DNA from: Candidatus Saccharibacteria bacterium oral taxon 955
Lineage (GTDB): Bacteria > Patescibacteriota > Saccharimonadia > Saccharimonadales > Saccharimonadaceae
Direction of reading: 5' to 3'
NCBI GenBank assembly: GCA_010202265.1
Contig: CP047918.1
Location: forward strand, 186,001 to 250,000
DNA: 64,000 nucleotides
A program made the translations under genes and the position numbers. The notes beneath the pieces are model-generated. The model made no database searches, was not told where the DNA came from, and was given only the letters and a program-made list of their open reading frames with translations. Below, piece by piece: positions 51,015 to 60,053 of the stretch; the first letter of the stretch is position 1; each line of letters starts with the position of its first letter.

Positions 51015-51695
51015 ATGCTAACGCTTGAACTACAGGGGGTCGATAAGAGGTATCACAAAGACGGCAAAGATGTTGTTGTCCTCGACGATGTTTCGTTCTC
51101 TGCAAAATCAGGAGAACTGGTGGCGATCGTAGGTGAGAGCGGCGCGGGAAAGACGACTTTAACCAAGTTGATTACAGGTATCGATACGATTGACGGAGGT
51201 GAGATTGTTGTAAACGGCAAGTCTTCTAGGGCGGTAACTTTAGCTGAATTTCGCTCCTATATGAGTACGCTTGTGGGCTATATCTCACAAGACTACCAGT
51301 TGTTGCCATACATGAGTGTTTATGACAATGTGCTAATCGGTCGGTTACTGATGCCTGGTATTGATGAGGCTGGGTCTCGTGCTAAAGCCGAGCGGACTCT
51401 AGAGTTGGTAGGCTTGGGTGACAGGACTAGCTATTTTCCGTCGGAGCTGTCGGGCGGTCAGCAGCAAAGAGTTGCGGTGGCGCGGGCACTTGTTCGTGAT
51501 GCAGAGATTATTCTGGCTGATGAGCCAACCGGTAATCTAGACTGGCCTAAGGCGCAGCAGGTGATCGACCTGCTGAGCGAAGTCGCTCATACGATGGATC
51601 GACTAGTCCTGATAGTTACGCACGATCAAAGGATAGCTTCTCGAGCGGATAGGGTGGTTAGGGTTGATCAGGGAAGGTTGCGGGTGGATGAATAG
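51015..51695 (+). CDS. ABC transporter ATP-binding protein (LolD/MacB type)
   Basis: 226 aa. Walker A GESGAGKTTLTK, Q-loop ISQDYQLLPYM, signature LSGGQQQRVAVARA, Walker B ILADEPTGNLDW and switch VTHDQ. The layout matches the LolD/MacB subgroup. TAATAT with upstream TGC ends 6 nt before the ATG, again a leaderless-type spacing but with a weaker box. It overlaps the permease gene by 8 bp. Confidence 0.9.
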   Translation: MLTLELQGVDKRYHKDGKDVVVLDDVSFSAKSGELVAIVGESGAGKTTLTKLITGIDTIDGGEIVVNGKSSRAVTLAEFRSYMSTLVGYISQDYQLLPYMSVYDNVLIGRLLMPGIDEAGSRAKAERTLELVGLGDRTSYFPSELSGGQQQRVAVARALVRDAEIILADEPTGNLDWPKAQQVIDLLSEVAHTMDRLVLIVTHDQRIASRADRVVRVDQGRLRVDE

Positions 51696-53454
51696 AATGA
51701 GGGTATTTCAATTAATTGTTGGTCGTAAGCTACGCTACTACAAAAAGAAGAATATTCGGATTGTCTTACTCTCGGCTTTGCCGTTATTGCTTGTTGGGCT
51801 AGCTGTGCTATTTGGAGTTGCGGTTGGCTCATTTTTTGTTCCACAAAATGAGGCGATGCACAAAGGTAGCTACTATCTACTTTCGGGACAAGATATTGAT
51901 GAGGGTGAGCTAGCAACAAACAATAAAGTGATTGGTCTAGCAAAACAAAAATACCAACGTATCCAGTCTATAATAGAGGCTAATTCGGGTAGAGTAGACC
52001 CTAGCCTGCTCACTCTGTCTGAGAATCCCATAGTATCCGAGGGTGGTAGAGAGATGGTACAGACAAATGGCTCAATCGGTAAATGGGCGGTAGAGAATTA
52101 TCGCGCATCAAGCGAGTATCGAGAGGGTAGTTTACGGCCGCTAGGTTTGGCGTCGCAATCGACCCGTATTTATCAAGCCATACCTCGTGGTGGTTTTTTG
52201 AGCATGTATGTTAACGGTAGAGACCCTATTGTCCATAGTGAAAAACAGAGTGATGTTTTTTCTAGTCAGGCGCCACTGATTCTCGATGAATCTGTCCTGA
52301 GGCCATACATTACTACTTCACTTAATACCGTTTCGGCGGACGAAATACCAATCTTGTTGCCTATGTCAGAGCTGAGGTCGATAGGACTGATCTCGCAGAT
52401 AAGCAGGACAAATAATTTTGAGGATATGATCAGAGAGGCTAGACAGATGGCCACTCAGGCGTCTGGCAAGACGGTAGAGGCTTGTTTCCGAAGTGATTAC
52501 GAGATGGCACTCTTGCAACAGGCCTTGGCTGACGAAAAAAGCAGTTCAAATTTAGCCAGGACTGACTGCGCTTCACTTGCAGATACAAAAGACTTGGTGT
52601 CCAAGAAAATTGCTGATGAACTAGGCTCAAACACTAAAGTATCGGTACGGAAGGTTCGCTTTAGGGTGGTTGGTGTTTTGCCGGATATCTCCTGGTATGC
52701 GTCGCAAACTACGGACCAGCTAACGTCGATATTTTCGATGTTACGAGCGGGCACTATTAATGCAGCGGTTATCCCCGCTGGTTCGTCTAGCGCCAAGCTA
52801 AACCAAGATATGTTTATCGCAAGCAGCACAGTTACTATGGGTACACGTCACAAGATGACGCTCGAGAGGTTTGATAGCCAGAAAGACGTTATAGAAACCT
52901 ATCAAAAGTTTAGCTGTCCGACAGTCAGCCAGCGATGTACACAGGGTACGTATCGATTGAGTGAGGTTGGTACAAACATTATCAGCACTACAGATGTTTT
53001 ATCAAAAATATCCAAGGTCACGGTGAGTCTTGCTATTATCGTTGCACTAGTTTCTCTGGTGGTTATCAGTATGACGTATATCAATCTCGTAACAGATGAT
53101 GGTAAAGAGATAGTGCTATTACGCACTCTGGGCATGAAAAGGTGGTGTATGATGGGCGTTTACACGGCTTACTTTGGTATATTATTTGCCGTATCGTCAG
53201 TTGCGGTTTATGTATTTAGCTATCTGTTGGTTGGGGTATTGGGCTGGTTGCTGTCGGATAAGTTACAGGCGATACAGTATTTTGTGTATGGGCTCGTAGG
53301 CCCCTCGTCTGGGTTTGAGCTTGGCCGTGTATTTGGCGGTACGTGGTTGTGGCTGGCACTAGTACTAGCGGGACTCTTGGCGCTGGTGCAAACTGTAGTT
53401 ATATTAAGGACCTTGAAGCTATTTAATGTCCGCACTGAGTCGGTAGATCAATAG
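51688..53454 (+). CDS. ABC transporter permease with large extracytoplasmic domain
   Basis: 588 aa. One N-terminal helix (about 22-45), a long extracytoplasmic domain (about 50-435), then three helices (about 440-465, 480-515, 545-575) as in FtsX/MacB permeases. The outer domain has Cys pairs near 268/296 and 406/413 that could form disulfides. It works with the ATPase just upstream. ATG 51688 (overlapping the ATPase stop) is preferred to the TTG at 51664; ATG 51697 is possible. The cargo is unknown. Confidence 0.85.
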   Translation: MNRMRVFQLIVGRKLRYYKKKNIRIVLLSALPLLLVGLAVLFGVAVGSFFVPQNEAMHKGSYYLLSGQDIDEGELATNNKVIGLAKQKYQRIQSIIEANSGRVDPSLLTLSENPIVSEGGREMVQTNGSIGKWAVENYRASSEYREGSLRPLGLASQSTRIYQAIPRGGFLSMYVNGRDPIVHSEKQSDVFSSQAPLILDESVLRPYITTSLNTVSADEIPILLPMSELRSIGLISQISRTNNFEDMIREARQMATQASGKTVEACFRSDYEMALLQQALADEKSSSNLARTDCASLADTKDLVSKKIADELGSNTKVSVRKVRFRVVGVLPDISWYASQTTDQLTSIFSMLRAGTINAAVIPAGSSSAKLNQDMFIASSTVTMGTRHKMTLERFDSQKDVIETYQKFSCPTVSQRCTQGTYRLSEVGTNIISTTDVLSKISKVTVSLAIIVALVSLVVISMTYINLVTDDGKEIVLLRTLGMKRWCMMGVYTAYFGILFAVSSVAVYVFSYLLVGVLGWLLSDKLQAIQYFVYGLVGPSSGFELGRVFGGTWLWLALVLAGLLALVQTVVILRTLKLFNVRTESVDQ

Positions 53455-53481
53455 AAGGCTCTGGGTGTTATCGATTCTAAG

Positions 53482-53510
53482 TTGACTTTTTATTAAATAT
53501 ATGATAGTAT
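53482..53510 (+). promoter_or_regulatory. Promoter of gene 53536
   Basis: TTGACT (53482-53487) and TAGTAT (53505-53510) are separated by 17 nt. The predicted leader is about 19 nt. Confidence 0.65.
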
Positions 53511-53535
53511 AGCGGTATATCTTGTAGATACAAAA

Positions 53536-54858
53536 ATGAAAATACGTCCAAAAACACCTAATCAATTGATTGCTCAGCACGAAGATACCTCGCCTGAAGT
53601 GCGTAGGCAAATTGAGGACGCCAATGGTGACTTGTCGCAGGTAGCGACATCGGCGTTGTCCACATATATACAGCAGATTCGAGAAGTGAGGCGTAAGAGG
53701 GAGCGGTATTTTACTGAGCCGATTGAGGCGTTTACCTCAGCAATTCCGCTTAAACCAGAAATAGAGCAGAGGATGATCGAGGCCTACAGAGACAGAGTGG
53801 TTGATGTTACTGACACCTCAGGCTCTGCTCGTGAAACTGTGCGTAGGCAGTTTCCAAGTGGCACCTTTTTGTTCCACGGTTCGATCACTAGTCGTCTCAT
53901 CAAAACCCTCCAGAGTGGATATTTGATGAACGCGCACGCTCTTGGGGGTAAGTCGGATCGTGAAGATAATGGCGGTGAAGAGGGCATATCTTGGAGTATT
54001 GGTGATATTGAGGCGATACCGTCAACGCGTCACCATATGGCAGGATTTATCGCGTCGCCCGAAAAGATACTCGGTGAAACGACACAGCTTGCAGTGCCCG
54101 ATAAACCGGCGCCGTACGAGGTAGTCCAGCTTTCACGAAACATTGACGCCAAGGAATATTATGACGCCTACACTCAGGCGCGGCTGCTTGAGGGTGTATA
54201 TTATGCATTGTGTTCCTTGAGCGATGTAGAAGAGCCTGAGCGTGCTGATATGCTAGAGGGTGTTATAGATTTAGATATCGATGAGTACGTAGAGAGAGAC
54301 GACAAAGGAGATCTGAAGTTAACTCGTGCTACTTCGCGGTTAATGAATGAACAGGGTAGAGCGACGCTTGCCAAGCTGTGGCTTGAGGCTACACACGTGG
54401 ATACAAATGACTGGGCCGTGCTAGAGGGCGTGATGGATGACTTGGAGCGCCGGATTATGAATGCAGCAGATGGCATAGAGAAATATGTTAATGACGCAAA
54501 CGACGTACGTATCCCCGTAGATAAACTTACACTTGTGGTACCTCGGAAAGATATTAAAGCATGGATGCGTGTGTTGGTACGCTGTGGTACAAAGCCGGCA
54601 TTTGTAATTACGTATGATAGTACGACGGTCCAGCTAGAAGATTTTGTTTCAAAGCATAGGGGAGATGGGCGTGAGCTAGCTCGACAGCTACGAGGAGTTA
54701 TAGGTGAGACTCCGGATACAATCACGTATCAGAATCTCATAGGTGCAGAGTTTATTGATGAAATGCGGGCGATAGGGCACAAGCATTTGATAGACGCAGA
54801 GTATCTCGGAGACACAAAACGCGTAGAGATGAATCAAGGTAGGCTAGAGGTTTTGTAA
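53536..54858 (+). CDS. Unknown protein with possible ADP-ribosyltransferase-like region
   Basis: 440 aa, no signal peptide or membrane helix. The N-terminal 100 residues are helical. The middle (about 110-200) reads SGTFLFHGSITSRLIKTLQSGYLMNAHAL (in parts) and later EEGISWSIGDIEAIPSTRHH. The pairing of F-H-G-S/T, a following helix with a Gly-rich end, and a G-I-S-W-S strand recalls the H-G...Y/S-x-S spacing of PARP-like ADP-ribosyltransferases. The catalytic Glu cannot be assigned, so this is only a hypothesis. The C-terminal half is acidic and alpha/beta with VPVDKLTLVV-like strands. Strong own promoter. Confidence 0.65.
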   Translation: MKIRPKTPNQLIAQHEDTSPEVRRQIEDANGDLSQVATSALSTYIQQIREVRRKRERYFTEPIEAFTSAIPLKPEIEQRMIEAYRDRVVDVTDTSGSARETVRRQFPSGTFLFHGSITSRLIKTLQSGYLMNAHALGGKSDREDNGGEEGISWSIGDIEAIPSTRHHMAGFIASPEKILGETTQLAVPDKPAPYEVVQLSRNIDAKEYYDAYTQARLLEGVYYALCSLSDVEEPERADMLEGVIDLDIDEYVERDDKGDLKLTRATSRLMNEQGRATLAKLWLEATHVDTNDWAVLEGVMDDLERRIMNAADGIEKYVNDANDVRIPVDKLTLVVPRKDIKAWMRVLVRCGTKPAFVITYDSTTVQLEDFVSKHRGDGRELARQLRGVIGETPDTITYQNLIGAEFIDEMRAIGHKHLIDAEYLGDTKRVEMNQGRLEVL

Positions 54859-54900
54859 CTTTGGGCTATTTGTAGCTTATGCAAACTTTCAGAAAAATAG

Positions 54901-54906
54901 TACACT
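54901..54906 (+). promoter_or_regulatory. -10 box of the DUF4868 gene, leaderless spacing
   Basis: TACACT ends 7 nt before ATG 54914. Confidence 0.5.
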
Positions 54907-54913
54907 AAGTTAT

Positions 54914-55912
54914 ATGACTGAAACTACCGAAAAACAACCAGAACCAACAGATATTTTTTTGTGGGCCAACCAGGCAGACGCACACAAAGATGCACTAGAG
55001 GTTGATCTTTTTCTCTTTACCAAAGGCTACACTGTCTATGCAACTAATTATGCTAAAGAGCTAAAAGCGCAACTCAAAGTACTGTTCCTGTATGACATGA
55101 TAAGCCAGGTCCAAACAGGGGCGGCAACTGGTATGCTGGTCCGAGATTTTGAGGCTGCAGTCGCTGAGGATAATGTGCTTGAGCGAACGGTATTGGAGCG
55201 AGTTGAGCACGCCCAGGAAGTGATCGAGCAGATTATGTACGGCGAAGAAAGCCTAGAGGTGTTTCGCGAGGGCGATCATGAATTTAAGAAAGTAAAGGGT
55301 ATCATTGCGCGCTTCTCACGTCCCGACGCTGAGCCGTTTTTCATCGCAAAGCTTTTGCCGCAGTCCCAGGTCCTAAAGGGCGCAACTGCTTGGATGTACA
55401 ACGGCGACTCTTTTCAGCCCTTTGCGGCTGATGCGGGTCTGCGCATTACACCCGATAATCAAGTGCTAGTAGCAGGGCAGGATATATTTGCGTTTAGCGA
55501 AACAAAGTTTATCCGCATGTTTGGATATGACGCAAAGAAATTTGCAGTTGCCGAGGAGAAGATTAAAGAAATTGAAGCGCATTTTAAGCTCAAGTTTCCT
55601 GATGGAATGACGTTTGACTCGCTAGTGCGCGATACACCAAGCTTGGTTGGCAAGTTGCAAAAAGTTGATCCGACGATGGTGACCCAAGACCAGGTTGTCG
55701 ACCACGCTGACGAGATGGGTCTCGAGCTCATGACAGATGATGCTACGGGCGAGATTATTATCATGGACGCAAAAGATGCTGCAAAATTCGTGAATCTACT
55801 TAATGACGACTATGTGACGAGCGATATGACAGGCATTAAATACGAGCTAAAGGGCAAAAAAGAACTTCGTGATAGCGGAGGTGCTTCTGCTGATGTCGAG
55901 ATTGGCGCGTAG
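54914..55912 (+). CDS. DUF4868 (KwaB-like) protein
   Basis: 332 aa, soluble. The C-terminal two thirds follow the DUF4868 pattern: a strand run VLVAGQDIFAFSETKFIRMFGY (the 'F-E-x-I-F-x-Y'-like segment), the helical DTPSLVGKLQKVDP, and the ending AAKFVNLLNDDYVTSDMTGIKY followed by EL-x-GKK. KwaB of the Kiwa anti-phage system has this domain. The membrane partner KwaA is not next to it; neighbours are the unknown gene at 53536 and a glycosidase. A defence role is therefore possible but unproven. No nuclease motif is seen. Confidence 0.65.
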   Translation: MTETTEKQPEPTDIFLWANQADAHKDALEVDLFLFTKGYTVYATNYAKELKAQLKVLFLYDMISQVQTGAATGMLVRDFEAAVAEDNVLERTVLERVEHAQEVIEQIMYGEESLEVFREGDHEFKKVKGIIARFSRPDAEPFFIAKLLPQSQVLKGATAWMYNGDSFQPFAADAGLRITPDNQVLVAGQDIFAFSETKFIRMFGYDAKKFAVAEEKIKEIEAHFKLKFPDGMTFDSLVRDTPSLVGKLQKVDPTMVTQDQVVDHADEMGLELMTDDATGEIIIMDAKDAAKFVNLLNDDYVTSDMTGIKYELKGKKELRDSGGASADVEIGA

Positions 55913-55944
55913 TTACCACCTTTCGTCTTATATGAATAAGTTGA

Positions 55945-55950
55945 TATAAT
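55945..55950 (+). promoter_or_regulatory. -10 box of the glycosidase gene (TGA-TATAAT), leaderless spacing
   Basis: An extended -10 box ends 8 nt before ATG 55959. Confidence 0.6.
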
Positions 55951-55958
55951 ACACTTAT

Positions 55959-57215
55959 ATGCCGCAACGACCCAAGCTCTCATTTCCGAAAAGATTTCTG
56001 TGGGGTGTTTCGACAAGCGCTCATCAAGTAGAGGGTGGAAATCATAATCAATGGAGCGTGTGGGAACTCGAAAACGCGAAATCGCTTGCCGCACAAGCGC
56101 CGTATCAGTATGATGATCTGGCGAATTGGCCTGATATTCGTAGCGCCGCAAAGTCAGCTAGCAACTATGTCTCGGGTAAGGCAGCGAATCACTACACTCT
56201 CTACGAGCAGGATATTCAGCTTGTAAAAAAGATGAATATGAACGCTTTTCGATTTAGTGTCGAGTGGTCGCGAATTGAGCCTGAGCAGGGTGTTTGGAAC
56301 GCAGAGGCAGTAGAGCACTATAAGTCGGTGTTAGCAGAGCTAAAGAAGCAGGACATTGAGCCAATTGTAACGCTATTTCATTTCACGCTCCCTGTTTGGT
56401 TTGCCAAGCTCGGAGGATTTGAAAAACGAGCGAACGTTGATCATTTTGTGAATTTCTCGGAGCGGATATTGGCGGAACTGGGGTCAACCGTGAAATACGT
56501 TATCACTATCAATGAGCCAGAGGTGTACGCAATCGAATCATACTATCGAGCAAAGTGGCCGCCTCAGGTACAGAGTCTAAGAAAGACAGTGTGTGTGATG
56601 AATAACCTCGCGCGAGCACATAACCGCATCTCTAAGCGTTTGCGAGCTATGAGCCGACGATATAAGGTGTCGGTCAGTGATAATGGTCTATATGTGTACC
56701 CGGGCGACGACTCGGCATTGAGCGTTCGTGCGGCGGCGGTAATACAGTACTTAAACGATGATTATTTTATGAAAAAAGTCGTCAAAAATTGTGATTTTAT
56801 AGGTGTGAATTATTATTTTAGTAATCGCGTTTATGGGTATAGAGTACATAACCCTAACGATCACGTGAACGACCTAGGCTGGAGTATGGAGCCGGAGCAT
56901 ATTCAGCGGATGATTGAACGACTGTATGAAAAGTATCAGCTTCCAATTTTTATTACCGAAAATGGTACGGCCGACGCAAAGGACGAACATCGAAAATGGT
57001 GGATTACGCAGACAGTCATGGGTATCAACAAGGCGATGACAAATGGGGCAGAGGTGATAGGCTATCTGCACTGGAGTCTAATCGATAATTTCGAGTGGGA
57101 TAAGGGTTTCTGGCCACGGTTTGGGCTATTTGAGGTCGATTACAAGACTGGCAAGCGGACGCCGAGGCCGAGTGCGGTATGGTTTGCGCGAGTGTTGAAA
57201 ACTATGAGGGGATAA
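55959..57215 (+). CDS. Glycoside hydrolase family 1 (beta-glucosidase type)
   Basis: 418 aa. A single TIM barrel beginning FPKRFLWGVSTSAHQVEGG. The acid/base Glu is in VITINEPEVYAIESYY and the nucleophile Glu in IFITENGTAD. The sugar-binding FRFSVEWSRIEPEQG and HWSLIDNFEWDKGF are conserved. No signal peptide, so it acts on imported beta-linked disaccharides or phospho-sugars. In a reduced epibiont this is a possible carbon-scavenging enzyme. Confidence 0.93.
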   Translation: MPQRPKLSFPKRFLWGVSTSAHQVEGGNHNQWSVWELENAKSLAAQAPYQYDDLANWPDIRSAAKSASNYVSGKAANHYTLYEQDIQLVKKMNMNAFRFSVEWSRIEPEQGVWNAEAVEHYKSVLAELKKQDIEPIVTLFHFTLPVWFAKLGGFEKRANVDHFVNFSERILAELGSTVKYVITINEPEVYAIESYYRAKWPPQVQSLRKTVCVMNNLARAHNRISKRLRAMSRRYKVSVSDNGLYVYPGDDSALSVRAAAVIQYLNDDYFMKKVVKNCDFIGVNYYFSNRVYGYRVHNPNDHVNDLGWSMEPEHIQRMIERLYEKYQLPIFITENGTADAKDEHRKWWITQTVMGINKAMTNGAEVIGYLHWSLIDNFEWDKGFWPRFGLFEVDYKTGKRTPRPSAVWFARVLKTMRG

Positions 57216-57219
57216 TTTG

Positions 57220-58230
57220 ATGAATGAGCCATTTGCACCTAGCGAGATGAAGATTGCCGTGATCGGTGGTGGTACGGGGAGCTTTATGCTGTTGTCGGCC
57301 CTCAAAGACCACACCTCGCAGATAGCAGCACTTGTCAACATGGTAGATGACGGAGGAAGCACAGGTGTATTACGTGATGAGCTGGGTGTGTTACCCCCTG
57401 GTGATGTGCGGCAATGTTTGGTGGCGTTGAGTGGCTCGCCACGAATACGAGATCTGTTTAACTATCGGTTCGAGGAAGGTACGTTCGAGGGACATTCTTT
57501 TGGCAATCTTTTTTTGACGGCGCTCGAAAAAACAACAGGTAGTTTCGCTCAAGCTATCGAGACGGCTAGTGATATCTTGCGAGTAAATGGTAACGTTATA
57601 CCAGCGACGCTTGACGATGTTCGGCTGGTTATGAGTTGGGGCGGTAAATCTGACCTGACGCTACATGGCGAACGTGTAATCGACGCAGATCATTTCAAAC
57701 ACGATCCGCGTCGTGCTACTTTGTCGCTTGACCCGATTCCGACAGTTAATCCGATGGCGATTGCGGCAATTGAACAAGCTGATTTGGTTGTGATCGCACC
57801 TGGTGATCTATACACATCACTCGGTCCTTTATTGGTTATTGATGGGATAGGCGATGCCCTCAGACGAACAAAGGCGAAGGTGGTATATGTTTGTAATCTG
57901 GTCACAAAAGATGGTCAGACAAATAATTTTACGGTTTCTGATCATGCAGCGGAGATTGAGCGATTTGGCGGAGGTGGCTTTCTCGATGTTGTTCTATATA
58001 ACAATCAGATGCCTTCTGAGCAGATGCTAGAGCGATATCAAACTGAACATGCGTATCCTGTTGTAGTTGATCCAGAGGCGCTTGCTTCTGCTTCCTATGA
58101 GGCGATTGGCGGTAACTTTATTGGGCAGATTGCCGAATACAACCCTGTCGATCAGCACATACCCGTGACACGGAACTTGATTCGTCACAATCCGGTGGCG
58201 GTTGCTAATACACTTGTTTCGCTGGTGTAA
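57220..58230 (+). CDS. yvcK: YvcK/CofD-like protein (gluconeogenesis factor family)
   Basis: 336 aa. The nucleotide-binding opening KIAVIGGGTGSFMLLSAL, then NMVDDGGSTGVLRDELG and VLPPGDVRQCLVALS, and later VVIAPGDLYTSLGPLLVIDG, define the YvcK family. These proteins bind UDP-sugars or NAD-like ligands and help control cell-wall precursor flux and cell shape. It stands before the peptidoglycan/division cluster. GAGGGG lies before ATG 57220. Confidence 0.92.
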   Translation: MNEPFAPSEMKIAVIGGGTGSFMLLSALKDHTSQIAALVNMVDDGGSTGVLRDELGVLPPGDVRQCLVALSGSPRIRDLFNYRFEEGTFEGHSFGNLFLTALEKTTGSFAQAIETASDILRVNGNVIPATLDDVRLVMSWGGKSDLTLHGERVIDADHFKHDPRRATLSLDPIPTVNPMAIAAIEQADLVVIAPGDLYTSLGPLLVIDGIGDALRRTKAKVVYVCNLVTKDGQTNNFTVSDHAAEIERFGGGGFLDVVLYNNQMPSEQMLERYQTEHAYPVVVDPEALASASYEAIGGNFIGQIAEYNPVDQHIPVTRNLIRHNPVAVANTLVSLV

Positions 58231-58296
58231 TATAGCAAAAAATACCACAGTCTATAAAAAGTGTGGGGCATACTTTATCTCTGTTATATATTTGAC

Positions 58297-58318
58297 TTAT
58301 CCACAAAACTGTGGATAA
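58297..58318. promoter_or_regulatory. Inverted pair of perfect DnaA boxes
   Basis: TTATCCACA (58297-58305) and its reverse complement TGTGGATAA (58310-58318) are separated by 4 nt. Both match the strong DnaA box exactly. They lie in the long non-coding region upstream of the division genes, in an AT-rich setting. Confidence 0.6.
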
Positions 58319-58938
58319 ACGTAACCACAATGAGAAGATATGTCAAAAAATGGTATTGCAGTATTATGCGATGTAAGGGTATGATGAGGTCAGTGGAAAA
58401 AGCACAACCAAAATACGTGCACACACAAACACCACAACATAAACCAAACATAATACAATACAACGATGATAGGGCAGAAACACGAAACCCAACATTCCAG
58501 CGAGTACGTCGTTAGGGTCGCTCTTTATCTATGTTGTAGCCGTCCGCTGATAGTTCAGCGCTTAGATTAGTTTACTTATCTGTTTTTTATCCAGTACATT
58601 AACAAGTAAAGATATCCTCGAGATCAACAATCTGGTAGTGAGACAGTGGTTTATCGATCCACTATAAAAATAGTCGAACGTACCTTCCTCTAACACAACA
58701 CCTCCCAAAAAACTCCACCTCACATTTGAATCCCCGAAAAGTACATGCACTGATTAGGGTGTTCTCACAACACATAAGTCTCTCTCGGGTACGTAATTGG
58801 TTATGATCTGTTTAGCGGATCCCGTCGATGCGTATCCAATAACTTATCAAAAACAAACACTATGAACTGCGAAAACAAAAAAGTTTCACTGCCAGTTTGG
58901 TGATCTCGAGTATGACCTTCACAAAGACCACGCTGTGG

Positions 58939-58944
58939 TATAGT
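58939..58944 (+). promoter_or_regulatory. -10 box of rsmH (TGG-TATAGT), leaderless spacing
   Basis: An extended -10 box ends 8 nt before ATG 58953. It is preceded by a small hairpin, ACCAC/GTGGT. Confidence 0.55.
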
Positions 58945-58952
58945 GGGGTCAT

Positions 58953-59843
58953 ATGAGTATTAAAGAACATCCACCACTTCATGTTCCAGTTTTGCTCAAT
59001 GATGTCCTCGTGATGCTTGATCCTAAATCAGGAGAGAATTACCTCGACCTGACGGCTGGGTATGGCGGTCACGCACGGGCAATTTTTGCGCAAACTGCTA
59101 ATTATACTGAGTCGACATTAGTCGATCGGGACGAGATGGCCCAGAGTCATCTGACCGAATTTTCTAAAAAAGGAACTCAGTTGCTTCATGCCGACTTTGC
59201 TAGCGCTGCCAAACAGCTTGTAGAGGAGGGGAGAAGCTATAATTTGATCTTGCTTGACTTGGGGGTGTCGTCACCTCAGCTTGATAGAGCTGAACGAGGA
59301 TTTTCCTTTACGCACGATGGTCCTCTCGATATGCGAATGGATAAACGTCAAGCCTATACGGCCGAAACGTTTGTCAACACTGCAAAACGTAGTGATATTG
59401 TCCGTTGCATTCGAGAGTACGGCGAAGAACCGCTAAGCGTAGCGAAACGCTATGCGGATGCAATTATCACTTCTAGGCCGATCGTGAGTACGGGTCAGCT
59501 CGCAGATATTATCAGGCAATCTCATGTCGGTAAGTGGCAAAAAACCCACCCAGCGACACGCACCTTTCAGGCCATTCGGATCCAGGTCAACGACGAACTC
59601 CGCCAGGTTGAGGAAGTCATGCCGCTACTACCGAAGCTCCTAAAAAAGGGCGGTCGGGTTGGTGTCATTAGCTTCCACAGCCTGGAGGATCGGATCGTTA
59701 AGCGATATTTTGCTGAGCAAGCCAAGAGCGGTTATGAAGCTGAGCTTGATATTGTGACCAAGCATCCGATTAGTGGGGCCACTCAGGATGTTCACAATCC
59801 GCGATCACGTAGTGCTAAGCTTCGTGTCGCTGTGAAAAAATAA
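58953..59843 (+). CDS. rsmH: 16S rRNA m4C1402 methyltransferase
   Basis: 296 aa. HVPVLLNDVLVMLDP and the SAM site YLDLTAGYGGHARAI at the N-terminus, LLDLGVSSPQLDRAERGFSF, GPLDMRMD, and ISFHSLEDRIVKRYF near the C-terminus are all typical of RsmH (MraW). It is the first gene of the dcw cluster here; no mraZ precedes it. Confidence 0.96.
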   Translation: MSIKEHPPLHVPVLLNDVLVMLDPKSGENYLDLTAGYGGHARAIFAQTANYTESTLVDRDEMAQSHLTEFSKKGTQLLHADFASAAKQLVEEGRSYNLILLDLGVSSPQLDRAERGFSFTHDGPLDMRMDKRQAYTAETFVNTAKRSDIVRCIREYGEEPLSVAKRYADAIITSRPIVSTGQLADIIRQSHVGKWQKTHPATRTFQAIRIQVNDELRQVEEVMPLLPKLLKKGGRVGVISFHSLEDRIVKRYFAEQAKSGYEAELDIVTKHPISGATQDVHNPRSRSAKLRVAVKK

Positions 59844-59865
59844 ACAAAAGAAAGGGGAAAAGGAC

Positions 59866-59931
59866 ATGCCAGTTCGCATCCCAGTACAAAACGCCTCAGA
59901 AGAAGTCAAAGTTGAAGTTCGCTTCAAATAA
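59866..59931 (+). CDS. Candidate 21-residue small protein
   Basis: ATG 59866 follows a strong purine-rich site (AAAGGGGAAAAGG) and opens a 21-codon frame, MPVRIPVQNASEEVKVEVRF plus Lys, ending in TAA. Its last codons form a hairpin with a TTCG loop. It lies between rsmH and the FtsL-like gene and is too short for family assignment. The sequence is not low-complexity and the ribosome site is better than most here, but a regulatory leader is an alternative. Confidence 0.4.
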   Translation: MPVRIPVQNASEEVKVEVRFK

Positions 59932-59971
59932 GACTATCTTTCTAAAGCGCTTTTAAAAAAAATGAGGCGTC

Positions 59972-59993
59972 GGGGCCGCAGTAGCGCGGCTCC
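59972..59993 (+). other. GC-rich hairpin between rsmH and the FtsL-like gene
   Basis: An 8-bp stem with one G-T pair (59972-59979 with 59986-59993) and a 6-nt loop in an otherwise AT-rich spacer. No T run follows on the plus strand, so it is not a standard terminator. TATAAT at 60004-60009 lies just downstream. Confidence 0.45.
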
Positions 59994-60053
59994 CGGCGGG
60001 CTCTATAATCATGTAAATACAAAAAATAAAAAACAAAAATAAGCCCACCACAA

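Larger units (their letters stand above)
58231..58952. other. 0.7-kb non-coding region before the dcw cluster
   Basis: No supported gene in 722 bp. A GTG-started frame (58261-58515) and a minus-strand frame (58562-58750) have no family likeness and no clear ribosome sites. No tRNA, RNase P or tmRNA core motif was recognised. The left end has paired DnaA boxes and AT-rich sequence, the middle is poor in G on the plus strand (ACACAAACACC-type runs), and the right end holds the rsmH promoter. An unrecognised RNA or regulatory region is possible. Confidence 0.5.

Noticed and set aside
58261..58515. 84-codon GTG frame in the long non-coding region
   Set aside because: Starts next to the DnaA boxes, has no ribosome site, and its composition (His, Gln, Arg, Tyr-rich) is unlike real genes here.
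58231..58952. Chromosomal origin (oriC)
   Set aside because: Two DnaA boxes are present, but dnaA and dnaN are not nearby and gene direction is the same on both sides; kept only as a DnaA-box element.
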